The notes below the pieces were generated by a model. The model did not search any database. It had not been told where the DNA came from and worked only from the letters and a program-made list of their open reading frames with translations. The translations under genes and the position numbers were made by a program. This document shows, piece by piece, positions 35,426 to 43,737 of a stretch of 64,000 nucleotides of DNA. Position 1 is the stretch's first letter, and every line of letters starts with the position of its first letter. This DNA is from Martinezella rhizogenes (lineage in GTDB: Bacteria; Pseudomonadota; Alphaproteobacteria; Rhizobiales; Rhizobiaceae). The DNA lies in NCBI RefSeq assembly GCF_000799715.1, contig NZ_JUHG01000011.1, positions 1,364,001 to 1,428,000 of the forward strand. Reading direction: 5' to 3'.

Positions 35426-36700
35426 ATGAAAAGAAACATTCTGCCTGTTCTCGCCCTGCTTTTCGGCACGCTCTTCCTGTTCACGGGAAATGGCCTGCAT
35501 GGCCTGTTGCTGCCGGTGCGCGGCACCGCCGAAGGCTATGCCACGACGACGCTCGGCCTTCTGGGCACGACCTGGGCCACCGGCTTTGTGCTCGGCTGCC
35601 TGACAGCACCGAAGCTCGTCCGACGCATCGGCCATGTTCGCGCCTTTTCCGGTTTCGTCGCCGTCATAGCCATCATCGCGCTCCTGACCGGCATCATCGT
35701 TGACCCCCTCTGGTGGGTGGCATTGCGCGCCGTGACCGGCTTCTGCACCGCCGGCACCTCGATGATCATTGAAAGCTGGCTCAACGAGCGCGCAACCAAC
35801 GAAAGCCGCGGTGCGATCTTCTCGCTCTATATCGGTATCACCCTGATCGGCGCCGTCGCCGGCCAGATGATGGTCCCCTTCGCCGACATCCACACGCCCA
35901 TTCTCTTCATGGTCTGCGGCATCTGCTATTGTGTCGCCATGCTGCCGACGACCTTGTCGACCGCCGCATCGCCGCAACCGCTGAAAACCGTCAGCCTCGA
36001 CCTGAAGGCGCTCTATCGCAATTCACCGGTCGCCTCCCTCGGCATCCTGCTGGTCGGCATCGCAAATGGTGCTTATGGCACGCTTGGCGCCGTCTTCGGC
36101 GCCAATGCCGGCCTTTCCGAAAGCAATATCGCCGTGATGATGAGCTCGACCATCTTTGCCGGCGCTGTGATGCAGTTTCCGGCCGGACGGCTTTCGGATC
36201 GCATCGACCGCCGCTACGTGCTGGCCGGCATGGCGGCCATTGCCGCGCTCGACGGGCTATTGCTCTTCCTGATAAAGCCGGGCAACCCACATTTCCTGAT
36301 TACCATGGTGATAATCTATGGCGCCGTCGCCAACACGCTCTATCCGATTGCCGTCGCCCATGCCAATGACTTCGCCGCGCCGGAGGAATACGTCAAGGTT
36401 TCCGGCGGGCTGCTCCTGCTCTACGGCATCGGCACGATCATCGGCCCGACGCTCGGCGGTCCGGTTATGTCGGCCGTCGGCCCTTATGCGCTGTTCTTCG
36501 TCACTGCGATCGCTCATGTCCTGATCACGGCCTATGCGATCGTCCGCAGCCGCCAGCGCGCGGCAAGGCCGGCGAGCGACCGCGACGCCTACACGACCAT
36601 GCCGTCGGCGAACACGCAGATGATCACGCCGGAAAGCATGTCGCTTGCACGCAGCGAGGCTTCAAATAAGGACGATAACACTGTAAATTACGGCACCTGA
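35426..36700 (+). CDS. MFS transporter (YcaD-like)
   Basis: The 424-aa protein has 12 predicted membrane helices. The first half includes LVRRIGHVRAFSG and ESWLNERATNESRGAIFSLYIG; the second has GRLSDRIDRRYVLAGMAA, the MFS loop motif. It is close in style to the YcaD/sugar-like permease subgroup. Substrate unknown. The C-terminus is a 50-residue hydrophilic tail. A DUF1192 gene follows 28 nt later. Confidence 0.87.
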   Translation: MKRNILPVLALLFGTLFLFTGNGLHGLLLPVRGTAEGYATTTLGLLGTTWATGFVLGCLTAPKLVRRIGHVRAFSGFVAVIAIIALLTGIIVDPLWWVALRAVTGFCTAGTSMIIESWLNERATNESRGAIFSLYIGITLIGAVAGQMMVPFADIHTPILFMVCGICYCVAMLPTTLSTAASPQPLKTVSLDLKALYRNSPVASLGILLVGIANGAYGTLGAVFGANAGLSESNIAVMMSSTIFAGAVMQFPAGRLSDRIDRRYVLAGMAAIAALDGLLLFLIKPGNPHFLITMVIIYGAVANTLYPIAVAHANDFAAPEEYVKVSGGLLLLYGIGTIIGPTLGGPVMSAVGPYALFFVTAIAHVLITAYAIVRSRQRAARPASDRDAYTTMPSANTQMITPESMSLARSEASNKDDNTVNYGT

Positions 36701-36728
36701 GCCCAAAGAGGGGCAAGGAGGAGCCGAA

Positions 36729-36920
36729 ATGAGCATTTTCGACGACGACCAACCAAAGCAGCCGTCTGTCCATGAGATCGGCAGCGATCTCTCGCTGCTC
36801 TCCGTCGACGAGCTCAAGTATCGTGTCACATTGCTGCAGGCGGAGATCGCCCGGCTGGAAGACGAGATCACCGCCAAGGCATCCGGCCGGCAAGCCGCTG
36901 AAAATCTCTTCCGATTTTAG
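36729..36920 (+). CDS. DUF1192 small coiled-coil protein
   Basis: The 63-aa protein reads MSIFDDDQPKQPSVHEIGSD then a helix LLSVDELKYRVTLLQAEIARLEDEI, the DUF1192 pattern of alphaproteobacteria. GGGGCAAGGAGG precedes the ATG, a strong ribosome-binding site. It lies just upstream of rcdA, the usual context. Function unknown. Confidence 0.85.
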   Translation: MSIFDDDQPKQPSVHEIGSDLSLLSVDELKYRVTLLQAEIARLEDEITAKASGRQAAENLFRF

Positions 36921-37081
36921 GCTCGCCATCGGCGGAAAACCTGTGCGCCCGAACATGCGGACGGACATACTCAACGGAATATTAAGCTTTACGACATATT
37001 ACTACATCATCCAGATTTGCTCTGGACTCAGGCAGTTCCTCCTCTTGTCGAATTGGTCTGATTTTTCTCCCTGTTTTACCT

Positions 37082-37112
37082 TGAGAGCCGCTTTTGCGGC
37101 TCTTCTTTTTTG
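37082..37112 (+). terminator. Intrinsic terminator after DUF1192
   Basis: GAGAGCCGC and GCGGCTCTTC form a stem around TTTT, followed by a TTTTTT run. It closes the MFS-DUF1192 transcript. Confidence 0.88.
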
Positions 37113-37146
37113 CTGTCTCACGGGCCATTCGACGAAACTGTGGAGA

Positions 37147-37161
37147 TTAACCCTTTCTTAA
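37147..37161. promoter_or_regulatory. CtrA-binding site upstream of rcdA
   Basis: TTAA-CCCTTTC-TTAA is an exact match to the CtrA consensus TTAA-N7-TTAA, including the preferred TTAACC left half. It lies 126 nt before the rcdA start. A GAATC (GANTC) site, the CcrM methylation target, adjoins it at 37162-37166. RcdA takes part in CtrA proteolysis, so this would be a feedback loop. Confidence 0.75.
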
Positions 37162-37286
37162 GAATCGTCTTGCGGATTTCAGTTAAAATCATCATCTTGA
37201 AGTCATAAGAACGGATGCCGAGAGTCCTTCTGGACTTGCCCGGCCTTTCCTGAACAAAAGTGTTGCGTGAAGCAGGGATTTCTTCG

Positions 37287-37799
37287 ATGTCAGAACTTGG
37301 TTTGAACACGATCAGCTTTGCTGGCCATGCAGCGTCGTCGGCACAGTTCAGGATGCTGTACTCCGAAGGCATGTCGCTGGTCGAGGAAACCGCCGGCTAT
37401 CTCGATGGCAACGGCCGCACCGCTTCCAAAGTTCTGCCGCGCATGGCCTCAGTGCTCTACGCCGCCGAATCCATGCGGCTCACCACCCGCCTGATGCAGA
37501 TGGCCTCCTGGCTGCTGCTGCAGCGCGCCGTCAACAATGGCGAAATGTCGCGCGATCAGGTGCTCGCCGAAAAGAACAAGGTTCGCCTCGACGGCTTCAA
37601 CGTCGACCGCAACGCGCCCGGCTGGAACGACCTGCCGGAAGCCTTCCGCGATCTCGTCGAACGCTCGCTGCGCCTGCAGAACCGCGTCGCCCTGCTCGAC
37701 CGCGAAATCTACCGCCCGACGGAACCCCAGATTGTTCCGGACAACCAGAACAGCGTCAAGGCGCAGCTCACCCTTCTGCAGACGGCTTTCGGGGAATAA
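37287..37799 (+). CDS. rcdA: CtrA-degradation adaptor RcdA (DUF1465)
   Basis: The 170-aa helical protein belongs to DUF1465, the family of Caulobacter RcdA: SFAGHAASSAQFRMLYSEGMSLVEETAGYLDG, then MRLTTRLMQMASWLLLQRAV and a C-terminal disordered segment. RcdA is an adaptor that, with CpdR and PopA, delivers CtrA and other substrates to ClpXP at the cell-cycle transition. ATG 37287 is chosen at the conserved start, with AAGCAGGG upstream. The CtrA box upstream supports cell-cycle control. Confidence 0.9.
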   Translation: MSELGLNTISFAGHAASSAQFRMLYSEGMSLVEETAGYLDGNGRTASKVLPRMASVLYAAESMRLTTRLMQMASWLLLQRAVNNGEMSRDQVLAEKNKVRLDGFNVDRNAPGWNDLPEAFRDLVERSLRLQNRVALLDREIYRPTEPQIVPDNQNSVKAQLTLLQTAFGE

Positions 37800-37830
37800 T
37801 CGACAGAACATCCTATTGCGGACGAATTGA

Positions 37831-37864
37831 ACCGGTCGTGCCTTGCACGGCCGGTTTTGCTTTG
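37831..37864 (+). terminator. Intrinsic terminator after rcdA
   Basis: ACCGGTCGTGC pairs with GCACGGCCGGT around CTT, followed by TTTGCTTT. Confidence 0.85.
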
Positions 37865-37910
37865 TTGGGAAAAGCGATTACCGTGGCGATTGCATCCTAG
37901 CGAGGTGATC

Positions 37911-38279
37911 ATGCGTCCCGACGATGTCCTGAAGCTCTACGAAACCAAGATCAAGTTGCAGCGCTTTGACGAGTTGGCACCACTCATAGCCAACGATGCT
38001 GTGTTCTGGTTCTCCGATGGCTCCCATTGTGGCCTCAAGGAGATCCGGGCAGCGTTCGAAAGAACTTGGGAAAAATCTCAGGAAGAAGTCTATTGGCTCG
38101 AGGATCTCAGATGGATTGCCGTTGGCGATGACGCTGCGAGCTGTATTTACACCTTTCACTGGAAGGGACTGTGGGACGGCAAAGCCTTCGAAGGTAAAGG
38201 CCGGGGCACGACAGTTCTCCAGAAGAGATCCGGCGAATGGAAAATCACCCACGAGCATCTGAGTCATTTTCCTCGTTAA
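37911..38279 (+). CDS. NTF2-like (SnoaL-type) protein
   Basis: The 122-aa protein has the cone-shaped NTF2 fold pattern: MRPDDVLKLYETKIKLQRFDELAPLIANDAVFWFSDG, GLKEIRAAFERTWE, and the C-terminal GRGTTVLQKRSGEWKITHEHLSHFP. Members are small ligand-binding proteins or enzymes of varied role; none can be assigned. ATG 37911 follows GAGGTG; an upstream start lies in the rcdA terminator and is unlikely. Confidence 0.82.
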   Translation: MRPDDVLKLYETKIKLQRFDELAPLIANDAVFWFSDGSHCGLKEIRAAFERTWEKSQEEVYWLEDLRWIAVGDDAASCIYTFHWKGLWDGKAFEGKGRGTTVLQKRSGEWKITHEHLSHFPR

Positions 38280-38286
38280 CACACAA

Positions 38287-38312
38287 CAAAAAAGCCCGGT
38301 AAAACCGGGCTC
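38287..38312 (-). terminator. Terminator between the NTF2-like gene and rpmE
   Basis: AGCCCGGT and ACCGGGCT form a stem with an AAAA/TTTT loop. On the minus strand it is followed by TTTTTTG, so it mainly serves rpmE; it may also stop the plus-strand gene. Confidence 0.88.
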
Positions 38313-38339
38313 TTGTCAAAACGTCGGATCGCGAAGCGA

Positions 38340-38561
38340 TTAGACGCCGAGGCTGCCGAAGCGCTTGTTGAACTTGGAAACGCGGCCGCCGCGGTCCATG
38401 AGCTGCTGGTTGCCGCCCGTCCAAGCCGGATGCGACTTGCTGTCGATTTCGAGATTCATGGTGGCGCCTTCAGAACCCCAGGTCGAGCGGGTTTCGTATT
38501 CGGTGCCGTCAGTCATGACTACCTTGATCGTGTGGTAGTCGGGATGGATGTTAGCCTTCAT
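38340..38561 (-). CDS. rpmE: Ribosomal protein bL31
   Basis: The 73-aa protein of the large subunit starts [29 protein letters not shown] and ends in the conserved [26 protein letters not shown]. The zinc-binding cysteines of the C+ type are absent (Met at the first Cys position), so it is the zinc-independent form. ATG 38561 follows GGAAG. It diverges from an ABC exporter gene. Confidence 0.96.
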   Translation of the reverse strand: MKANIHPDYHTIKVVMTDGTEYETRSTWGSEGATMNLEIDSKSHPAWTGGNQQLMDRGGRVSKFNKRFGSLGV

Positions 38562-38684
38562 AACAATCTTCCTGTCATGCCAGGGTCCATTTGTCGCAAG
38601 CCATTGCGGCAACCGAACCGATTGAATAAATGAAGCCGCAGTCCGATTAGGCTACGGCTTCCAATTGAGATGGCGTGCCTATAC

Positions 38685-40556
38685 ATGAAGGCGGCAAGGA
38701 TAACAAGGGCCGAAAAAGCGAAGCCCCTTGCTGATACGGGGATTGGAGACGACTTGTCAGAGACTGGCCAGACAGACGACAAAAAACGCGGATCCGTCCG
38801 TCCCCTCGGGCGGCTGACGCCCTATCTCAAGCGCTATCGCGGCATGGTGGTAGGCGCTCTCATCGCGCTGATCGCTGCCGCTGTCACTTCGCTCGCCCTG
38901 CCCCTTGCCGTCAGGCGTATGATCGACCACGGCTTCGATCAGGCTGACCGTGGCCTCATCGACAGCTATTTCGTCGCGATGATGATCATGGCCGTCGTCC
39001 TCGCTGTGGCGAGCGCAATGCGCTATTATTTCGTCATCACCATCGGCGAGCGCATCGTCTCGGATATGCGCCGCGAGGTCTTCGACCATGTGACGCGGCT
39101 ATCGCCCTCCTTCTTCGACGTCAACCAGTCCGGCGAGATCGTCTCGCGGCTGACGGCCGACACGACGCAGATCAAATCCGCCGTCGGCGCAACGGCCTCC
39201 GTGGCGTTGCGCAATCTTATCCTCTGTTTCGGCGCCGTGGGGATGATGATCGTCACCAGCCCGAAACTGTCGAGCATCGTGCTCATCGCCATCCCGGTCA
39301 TCGTGCTGCCGCTCGTCAGCTTCGGCCGTTCGGTGCGCAAACGCTCGCGCGCTGCACAGAACACCCTCGCCCAAGCATCAGCCTACGCCAACGAAACCAT
39401 CGCCGCCAGCCGCACCATTCAGGCTTTCAATGGCGAGACAGCCGCGGCGCAGCGCTATGGCGCTTCGGTGGAAGACGCCTTTCAGGCAGCCCGCGCCGCG
39501 ATCAAATCCCGCTCGCTGCTCACCGGCTTTGCCATCACCATGATCTTCGGCAGCATCGTCGCCGTGCTCTGGGTCGGCGCCGAGAATGTCCTCGCCGGCA
39601 CGATGACGGCCGGAACGCTCGGTCAGTTCTTGCTCTATTCCGTCATCGCCGGCACCTCGCTCGGCTCCCTGTCGGAAGTCTGGGGCGAGCTGTCGCAAGC
39701 AGCAGGCGCGGCAGATCGCCTGGGCGAGCTTCTGGCGGAGGTATCACCGATCGCCGCTCCCTCCGATCCCCTCCCCCTGCCCCAGCCGCCGCAAGGCCGC
39801 GTCGACTTCACCGACGTGCATTTCTCCTATCCGTCGCGGCCGGGCAGGTCGGCGCTGCATGGCCTGTCGCTGTCGGTCAAGCCGGGCGAGACCGTGGCGA
39901 TCGTCGGCCCTTCCGGGGCCGGCAAAAGCACGATCTTCTCGCTGCTCCTGCGCTTTTACGATCCGCAGCAGGGCAGCATCGCCGTCGACGGCATCGACGC
40001 CCGCCGCGTCACCCCGGACGACTTACGCGACCGCATTGCCATCGTGCCGCAGGACACGACGATTTTCGCCGCCACGATCCATGACAATATCGCCTTCGGC
40101 CGCCCCGGCGCCTCGCGTGACGAGGTGCGCGCCGCCGCGATCGCCGCCCAGGCGGATGAGTTCATCCTGCGTCTGGACCAAGGTTACGACACACAGGTGG
40201 GCGAGCGCGGCATCACCCTTTCCGGCGGCCAGCGCCAGCGCATCGCCATTGCCCGCGCCATCCTGAAGAATGCGCCGATCCTGCTGCTCGACGAAGCGAC
40301 CTCCGCACTCGACGCCGAAAGCGAGACGCTGGTGCAGAAAGCGCTCGACGGCCTGATGGAAACGCGCACCACCCTCGTGATTGCCCATCGCCTGGCGACG
40401 GTGCTCAAAGCCGACCGCATCCTGGTGCTCGATCAGGGCCGCATTGTCGAGGAAGGCACGCACCAGAGCCTCATCCAACACGGCGGCATCTACGCCAAGC
40501 TGGCGCGGCTGCAATTCGACGCCGGCGTCGAAGATCGCATGCTCGTTGTGAAATAA
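38685..40556 (+). CDS. ABC exporter half-transporter (permease-ATPase fusion)
   Basis: The protein of about 623 aa has a six-helix ABC-exporter membrane domain (about residues 40-330). A nucleotide-binding domain follows, with Walker A GPSGAGKST, Q-loop VPQDTTIF, signature LSGGQRQRIAIARA, Walker B ILLLDEATSALD and the H-loop VIAHRLATVLKADRI. It is of the MsbA/LmrA-like drug or lipid exporter type and would work as a homodimer; the substrate is unknown. ATG 38670 (five codons earlier) is an alternative start. Confidence 0.92.
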   Translation: MKAARITRAEKAKPLADTGIGDDLSETGQTDDKKRGSVRPLGRLTPYLKRYRGMVVGALIALIAAAVTSLALPLAVRRMIDHGFDQADRGLIDSYFVAMMIMAVVLAVASAMRYYFVITIGERIVSDMRREVFDHVTRLSPSFFDVNQSGEIVSRLTADTTQIKSAVGATASVALRNLILCFGAVGMMIVTSPKLSSIVLIAIPVIVLPLVSFGRSVRKRSRAAQNTLAQASAYANETIAASRTIQAFNGETAAAQRYGASVEDAFQAARAAIKSRSLLTGFAITMIFGSIVAVLWVGAENVLAGTMTAGTLGQFLLYSVIAGTSLGSLSEVWGELSQAAGAADRLGELLAEVSPIAAPSDPLPLPQPPQGRVDFTDVHFSYPSRPGRSALHGLSLSVKPGETVAIVGPSGAGKSTIFSLLLRFYDPQQGSIAVDGIDARRVTPDDLRDRIAIVPQDTTIFAATIHDNIAFGRPGASRDEVRAAAIAAQADEFILRLDQGYDTQVGERGITLSGGQRQRIAIARAILKNAPILLLDEATSALDAESETLVQKALDGLMETRTTLVIAHRLATVLKADRILVLDQGRIVEEGTHQSLIQHGGIYAKLARLQFDAGVEDRMLVVK

Positions 40557-40664
40557 CGACAGATTGATCAAGTCATTGCGAATGCAACAGGTGGAAATGG
40601 CTTTGAAGTTGCGCTAGATTTCCAACGTTATCTCGCACTGATGCGATTCTAGGAGACGGGAACA

Positions 40665-40853
40665 ATGTATAAATTTGAAGTCTATAAAGATAAGGCTGGC
40701 GAATTCCGATTCCGGTTCAAGGCCTCGAACGGCGAAACCATGTTTGGCTCCGAGGGCTACAAGGCAAAGGCTTCGGCCCTGCACGCTATCGAATCGATCA
40801 AGGCCCATGTCGGCGCCGCCGTCATCGACGACCAGACCACAGCCACCGCTTAA
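40665..40853 (+). CDS. YegP-family (DUF1508) small protein
   Basis: The 62-aa protein is a single DUF1508 repeat: MYKFEVYKDKAGEFRFRFKASNGETMFGSEGYKAKASALHAIESIKAH. E. coli YegP has two such repeats. The fold is a small beta-sheet of unknown function. GGAGACGGG precedes the ATG and a terminator follows. Confidence 0.9.
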   Translation: MYKFEVYKDKAGEFRFRFKASNGETMFGSEGYKAKASALHAIESIKAHVGAAVIDDQTTATA

Positions 40854-40889
40854 GACTTCACGTCGAGCGTCTGCTACAACAGCCTTCCA

Positions 40890-40926
40890 CGGTCGGCCGC
40901 CTTCTGGTGCGCCGGCCGTTTTTGTT
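40890..40926 (+). terminator. Intrinsic terminator after the YegP gene
   Basis: CGGTCGGC and GCCGGCCG flank a TTCTGG-type loop, followed by a TTTTTGTTTG run. Confidence 0.82.
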
Positions 40927-41105
40927 TGATCGTTGCACAAACTTTGGAAAATTCACCCGTTCTGTCGAAATCAGCCCGGCTCGTGGCTCATTGTATCGGA
41001 ACGGCATGAAGCCGCTTCACCGGCGGCGTTGCGCATTTTGAGATTTACTCCCTAGATGCAGCATCCGGCCCGGAAAACCGTCAACACAGCGAGCAGGAGT
41101 TTCCC

Positions 41106-41444
41106 ATGCAATACGCCTTGATCATCCGTGAATCGGCCGAGGACTTTAAGCGGCGCGAGGATCCCGCCTATAAAAACGGCTGGATCGCCTATACGCAGGC
41201 GCTGGTCCAGGCCGGCGTCATGACCGGTGGTGCCGGATTGACCGCGCCGGAAACAGCAACGATCGTCCGACTCCGTGGTGACGATCACCATGTCCAGGAC
41301 GGCCCCTTTCCGGACGGCAAGGAGCAGCTCGGTGGCTTCTACCTGATCGACGTGCCGGATCTCGATGCTGCCCTGGAATGGGCTATGCGCGTGCCGGTCT
41401 CCCCGCAGGGCTCCGTCGAGATACGGCCGCGCCTATTGGTATGA
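41106..41444 (+). CDS. YCII/DGPF-domain protein
   Basis: The 112-aa protein has the YCII-related fold and the DGPF signature (HVQDGPFPDGKEQLGGFYLIDVPDLDAALEWA, about 60-92). Genes of this type are the partners of ECF42-type sigma factors, and one follows here 7 nt later. Its biochemical role is unknown. GAGCAGGAG precedes the ATG. Confidence 0.9.
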   Translation: MQYALIIRESAEDFKRREDPAYKNGWIAYTQALVQAGVMTGGAGLTAPETATIVRLRGDDHHVQDGPFPDGKEQLGGFYLIDVPDLDAALEWAMRVPVSPQGSVEIRPRLLV

Positions 41445-41451
41445 GATACCC

Positions 41452-42699
41452 ATGAGTCTCGACGTCGGGCGCGCTACCGAGCGGGTAGCGCGCCAATCTT
41501 ACGGCAAGCTGATCGCCTTTCTCGCGGCACGCTCGGGTGATGTGCCGTCGGCGGAAGACGCGCTCTCCGAGGCGCTTGCCGTTGCGCTGAATACCTGGCT
41601 GGAGCGGGGTATCCCGGATAATCCAGAAGCCTGGCTGCTGGTCGCTGCACGGCGAAACCTCTATCGCGCGGCAAGGCACACAAAAGTCAAAATGGCTGCC
41701 CGCGATACTATCGCCATGGCATTCGAGGAAGCGGAGGAGCGCATGAATGCGGATAACCCAGCCTTCCCCGACGAGCGGCTGAAGCTGTTGTTCACCTGCA
41801 CCCATCCCGCCATCGACCGCTCAATGCATACACCGCTGATGCTGCAAACTGTCCTCGGCATCGACGGTAAAACCATCGCGCGGGCCTTTATCGTCTCGCC
41901 CGAAACCATGAGCCAGCGGCTGGTGCGGGCAAAGGCCAAGATCCGCGAAGCGCGCATTCCTTTCAGTGTTCCTGATCGCTCCATGCTGCCGGGACGACTG
42001 GCGGGGGTGCTCTCGGCAATCTATGCCGCTTACGGCCTAGGCTGGGATGGGCTCGACGGTGAAGACGGCAAGCGTGGCTCGCTGGCGGACGAGGCCATCT
42101 GGCTCGGCCGCGCCCTGCTCGCCACCCTACCGGAGGAGCCGGAAGCAGCTGGCCTGCTGTCCCTGATGCTCTATTGTGAAGCCCGCCGCAGCGCTCGCCG
42201 GGACGGCGATGGCCGCTATGTGCCGCTCGACGAACAGGACACCACACGCTGGAACGCCATCATGATCGCCGAAGCCGACGGCCTGCTGAGACAGGCGGGC
42301 GCTTTCGACCGTTTCGGCCCGTTCCAATGCCAGGCGGCGATCCAGTCTGTCCACGCCGAACGCCGCCGCTCCGGCATCACCGACTGGACGGCGCTCGCAA
42401 CACTCTATGATGCACTCGTCCTGATGACACCAACCGCCGGCGCCCGCGTCAGCCAGGCAGCCGTCATCGGCCGAGCACAGGGCGCGACCGCAGGGTTGCA
42501 GCGTTTGAACCAGATAGCCAAACGCGATATCGCCACCTACCAGCCCCATTGGGCCGTCCGTGCTCATCTGCTTGCTGAAGCCGGAGAAACGGAAAGCGCT
42601 GTCGTAGCCTATCGCACCGCGATTGGCCTCAGCGATAGTCCCTCCGTGCGGGAGTTTCTCCAGACTCGCCTCGACGCCGTTCAGGTCGACAAGAGCTGA
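41452..42699 (+). CDS. ECF42-type RNA polymerase sigma factor
   Basis: The 415-aa protein has sigma region 2 (about 15-75) with a degenerate -10-binding segment, and region 4 (ERLKLLFTCTHPAIDRSMHTPLMLQTVLGIDGKTIARAFIVSPETMSQRLVRAKAKIRE, about 105-165). A long C-terminal helical extension of about 230 residues (DUF6596/TPR-like) replaces a separate anti-sigma. This architecture and the upstream DGPF gene mark the ECF42 group. The extension is thought to control activity. ATG 41452 is chosen; a start at 41365 would lie inside the YCII gene. Confidence 0.9.
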   Translation: MSLDVGRATERVARQSYGKLIAFLAARSGDVPSAEDALSEALAVALNTWLERGIPDNPEAWLLVAARRNLYRAARHTKVKMAARDTIAMAFEEAEERMNADNPAFPDERLKLLFTCTHPAIDRSMHTPLMLQTVLGIDGKTIARAFIVSPETMSQRLVRAKAKIREARIPFSVPDRSMLPGRLAGVLSAIYAAYGLGWDGLDGEDGKRGSLADEAIWLGRALLATLPEEPEAAGLLSLMLYCEARRSARRDGDGRYVPLDEQDTTRWNAIMIAEADGLLRQAGAFDRFGPFQCQAAIQSVHAERRRSGITDWTALATLYDALVLMTPTAGARVSQAAVIGRAQGATAGLQRLNQIAKRDIATYQPHWAVRAHLLAEAGETESAVVAYRTAIGLSDSPSVREFLQTRLDAVQVDKS

Positions 42700-42702
42700 C
42701 GA

Positions 42703-43734
42703 CTACTTCTCCGTCAGCTTCAGCTCAATACGCCGATTGGTAGCACGCGCCTCCGACGTGTCGCCGGGTGCGATCGGCTGGAACTCGCCGAAGCCGGCGG
42801 CCACGAGCCGGTCGGCGGGAACGCCCTGGGAAATCAAGAACTTGACGACGGCAATGGCGCGGGCCGACGACAGTGCCCAGTTGTCCGGGTAGCGGCCATT
42901 GCCCGAGAGTTGCACATTGTCCGTATGCCCGTCGACGCGCAGCACCCAGTTGATCTCGGGCGGAATTTCCTTGGAAAGATCGACCAACGCGGCGGCGAGC
43001 TTGGCCATCTCCGTCTGGCCGGCCGGATTGAGATCGGCAGCGCCTGAGGGGAACAGCACTTCGGACTGGAAGACGAAGCGGTCGCCGACGATGCGGATGT
43101 TGTCGCGGTCGGAGAGGATTTCGCGCAAGCGCCCGAAGAAGTCGGAGCGATAGCGGTTGAGCTCCTGCACACGCTGCGCCAGCGCCACATTCAGCCGCCG
43201 GCCGAGGTCAGCGATCTTCACCTGCGACGACTGATCCTTGTTCTCCGACGCCTGCAGAGCGGCTTCGACGGCGGCGATCTGGCTGCGAAGTGCGGCAATC
43301 TGCTGATTGAGGAGTTCGACCTGGCTGAGCGCACGGGCGCTTGCCTGCTTCTGGTCATCAAGCTGCTGCGACAGCGTGCCGACCTGCTGTTGGGCGGCCT
43401 GGCTATTGCCGGAGCCGGCGCTAAGCAAGGCCTGCAGGCGCGAGCGCTCGCCCTCCGCCAACGACAGCGACGCTTGCAGATTGGCGACGGAATCCTCCAG
43501 ATCCTGCTTGCCGTTCTTCTCCAGCGCCAGCTGCTCCACCAGATCGTTGATACGGCTGTTGAGACGATTGAGCGCCTCGTCCCGGCCGGAAATCTCGCGG
43601 CTCAGAATGAACTGGCCGAGGACGAACACCGTCAGCAGGAACATGATCGCCATCAACAGCGTGGACAACGCATCGACGAAGCCAGGCCAATAATCGACCG
43701 TTCGCTGATGGCGGCGGTTTCGCGCGAGCGCCAT
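42703..43734 (-). CDS. MotB/OmpA-like peptidoglycan-binding protein
   Basis: The 343-aa protein has one N-terminal membrane helix with an embedded Asp (FVDALSTLLMAIMFLLTVFVL; Asp21, comparable to the proton-binding Asp of MotB). A long coiled coil follows (about 48-180), then a C-terminal OmpA-like peptidoglycan-binding domain (LRVDGHTDNVQLSGNGRYPDNWALSSARAIAVVKFLISQGV). It pairs with the MotA-like gene 3 nt upstream. No flagellar or chemotaxis gene is near, so this is probably an envelope proton-driven complex of unknown task. Its stop is 3 nt from the sigma-factor stop on the other strand. Confidence 0.88.
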   Translation of the reverse strand: MALARNRRHQRTVDYWPGFVDALSTLLMAIMFLLTVFVLGQFILSREISGRDEALNRLNSRINDLVEQLALEKNGKQDLEDSVANLQASLSLAEGERSRLQALLSAGSGNSQAAQQQVGTLSQQLDDQKQASARALSQVELLNQQIAALRSQIAAVEAALQASENKDQSSQVKIADLGRRLNVALAQRVQELNRYRSDFFGRLREILSDRDNIRIVGDRFVFQSEVLFPSGAADLNPAGQTEMAKLAAALVDLSKEIPPEINWVLRVDGHTDNVQLSGNGRYPDNWALSSARAIAVVKFLISQGVPADRLVAAGFGEFQPIAPGDTSEARATNRRIELKLTEK

Positions 43735-43737
43735 GGC

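Larger units (their letters stand above)
36921..37286. other. Intergenic region upstream of rcdA
   Basis: This 366-nt region holds an intrinsic terminator (37082-37112), a CtrA box (37147-37161) with a GANTC site beside it (37162-37166), and the rcdA leader. No gene was recognised. Confidence 0.6.
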
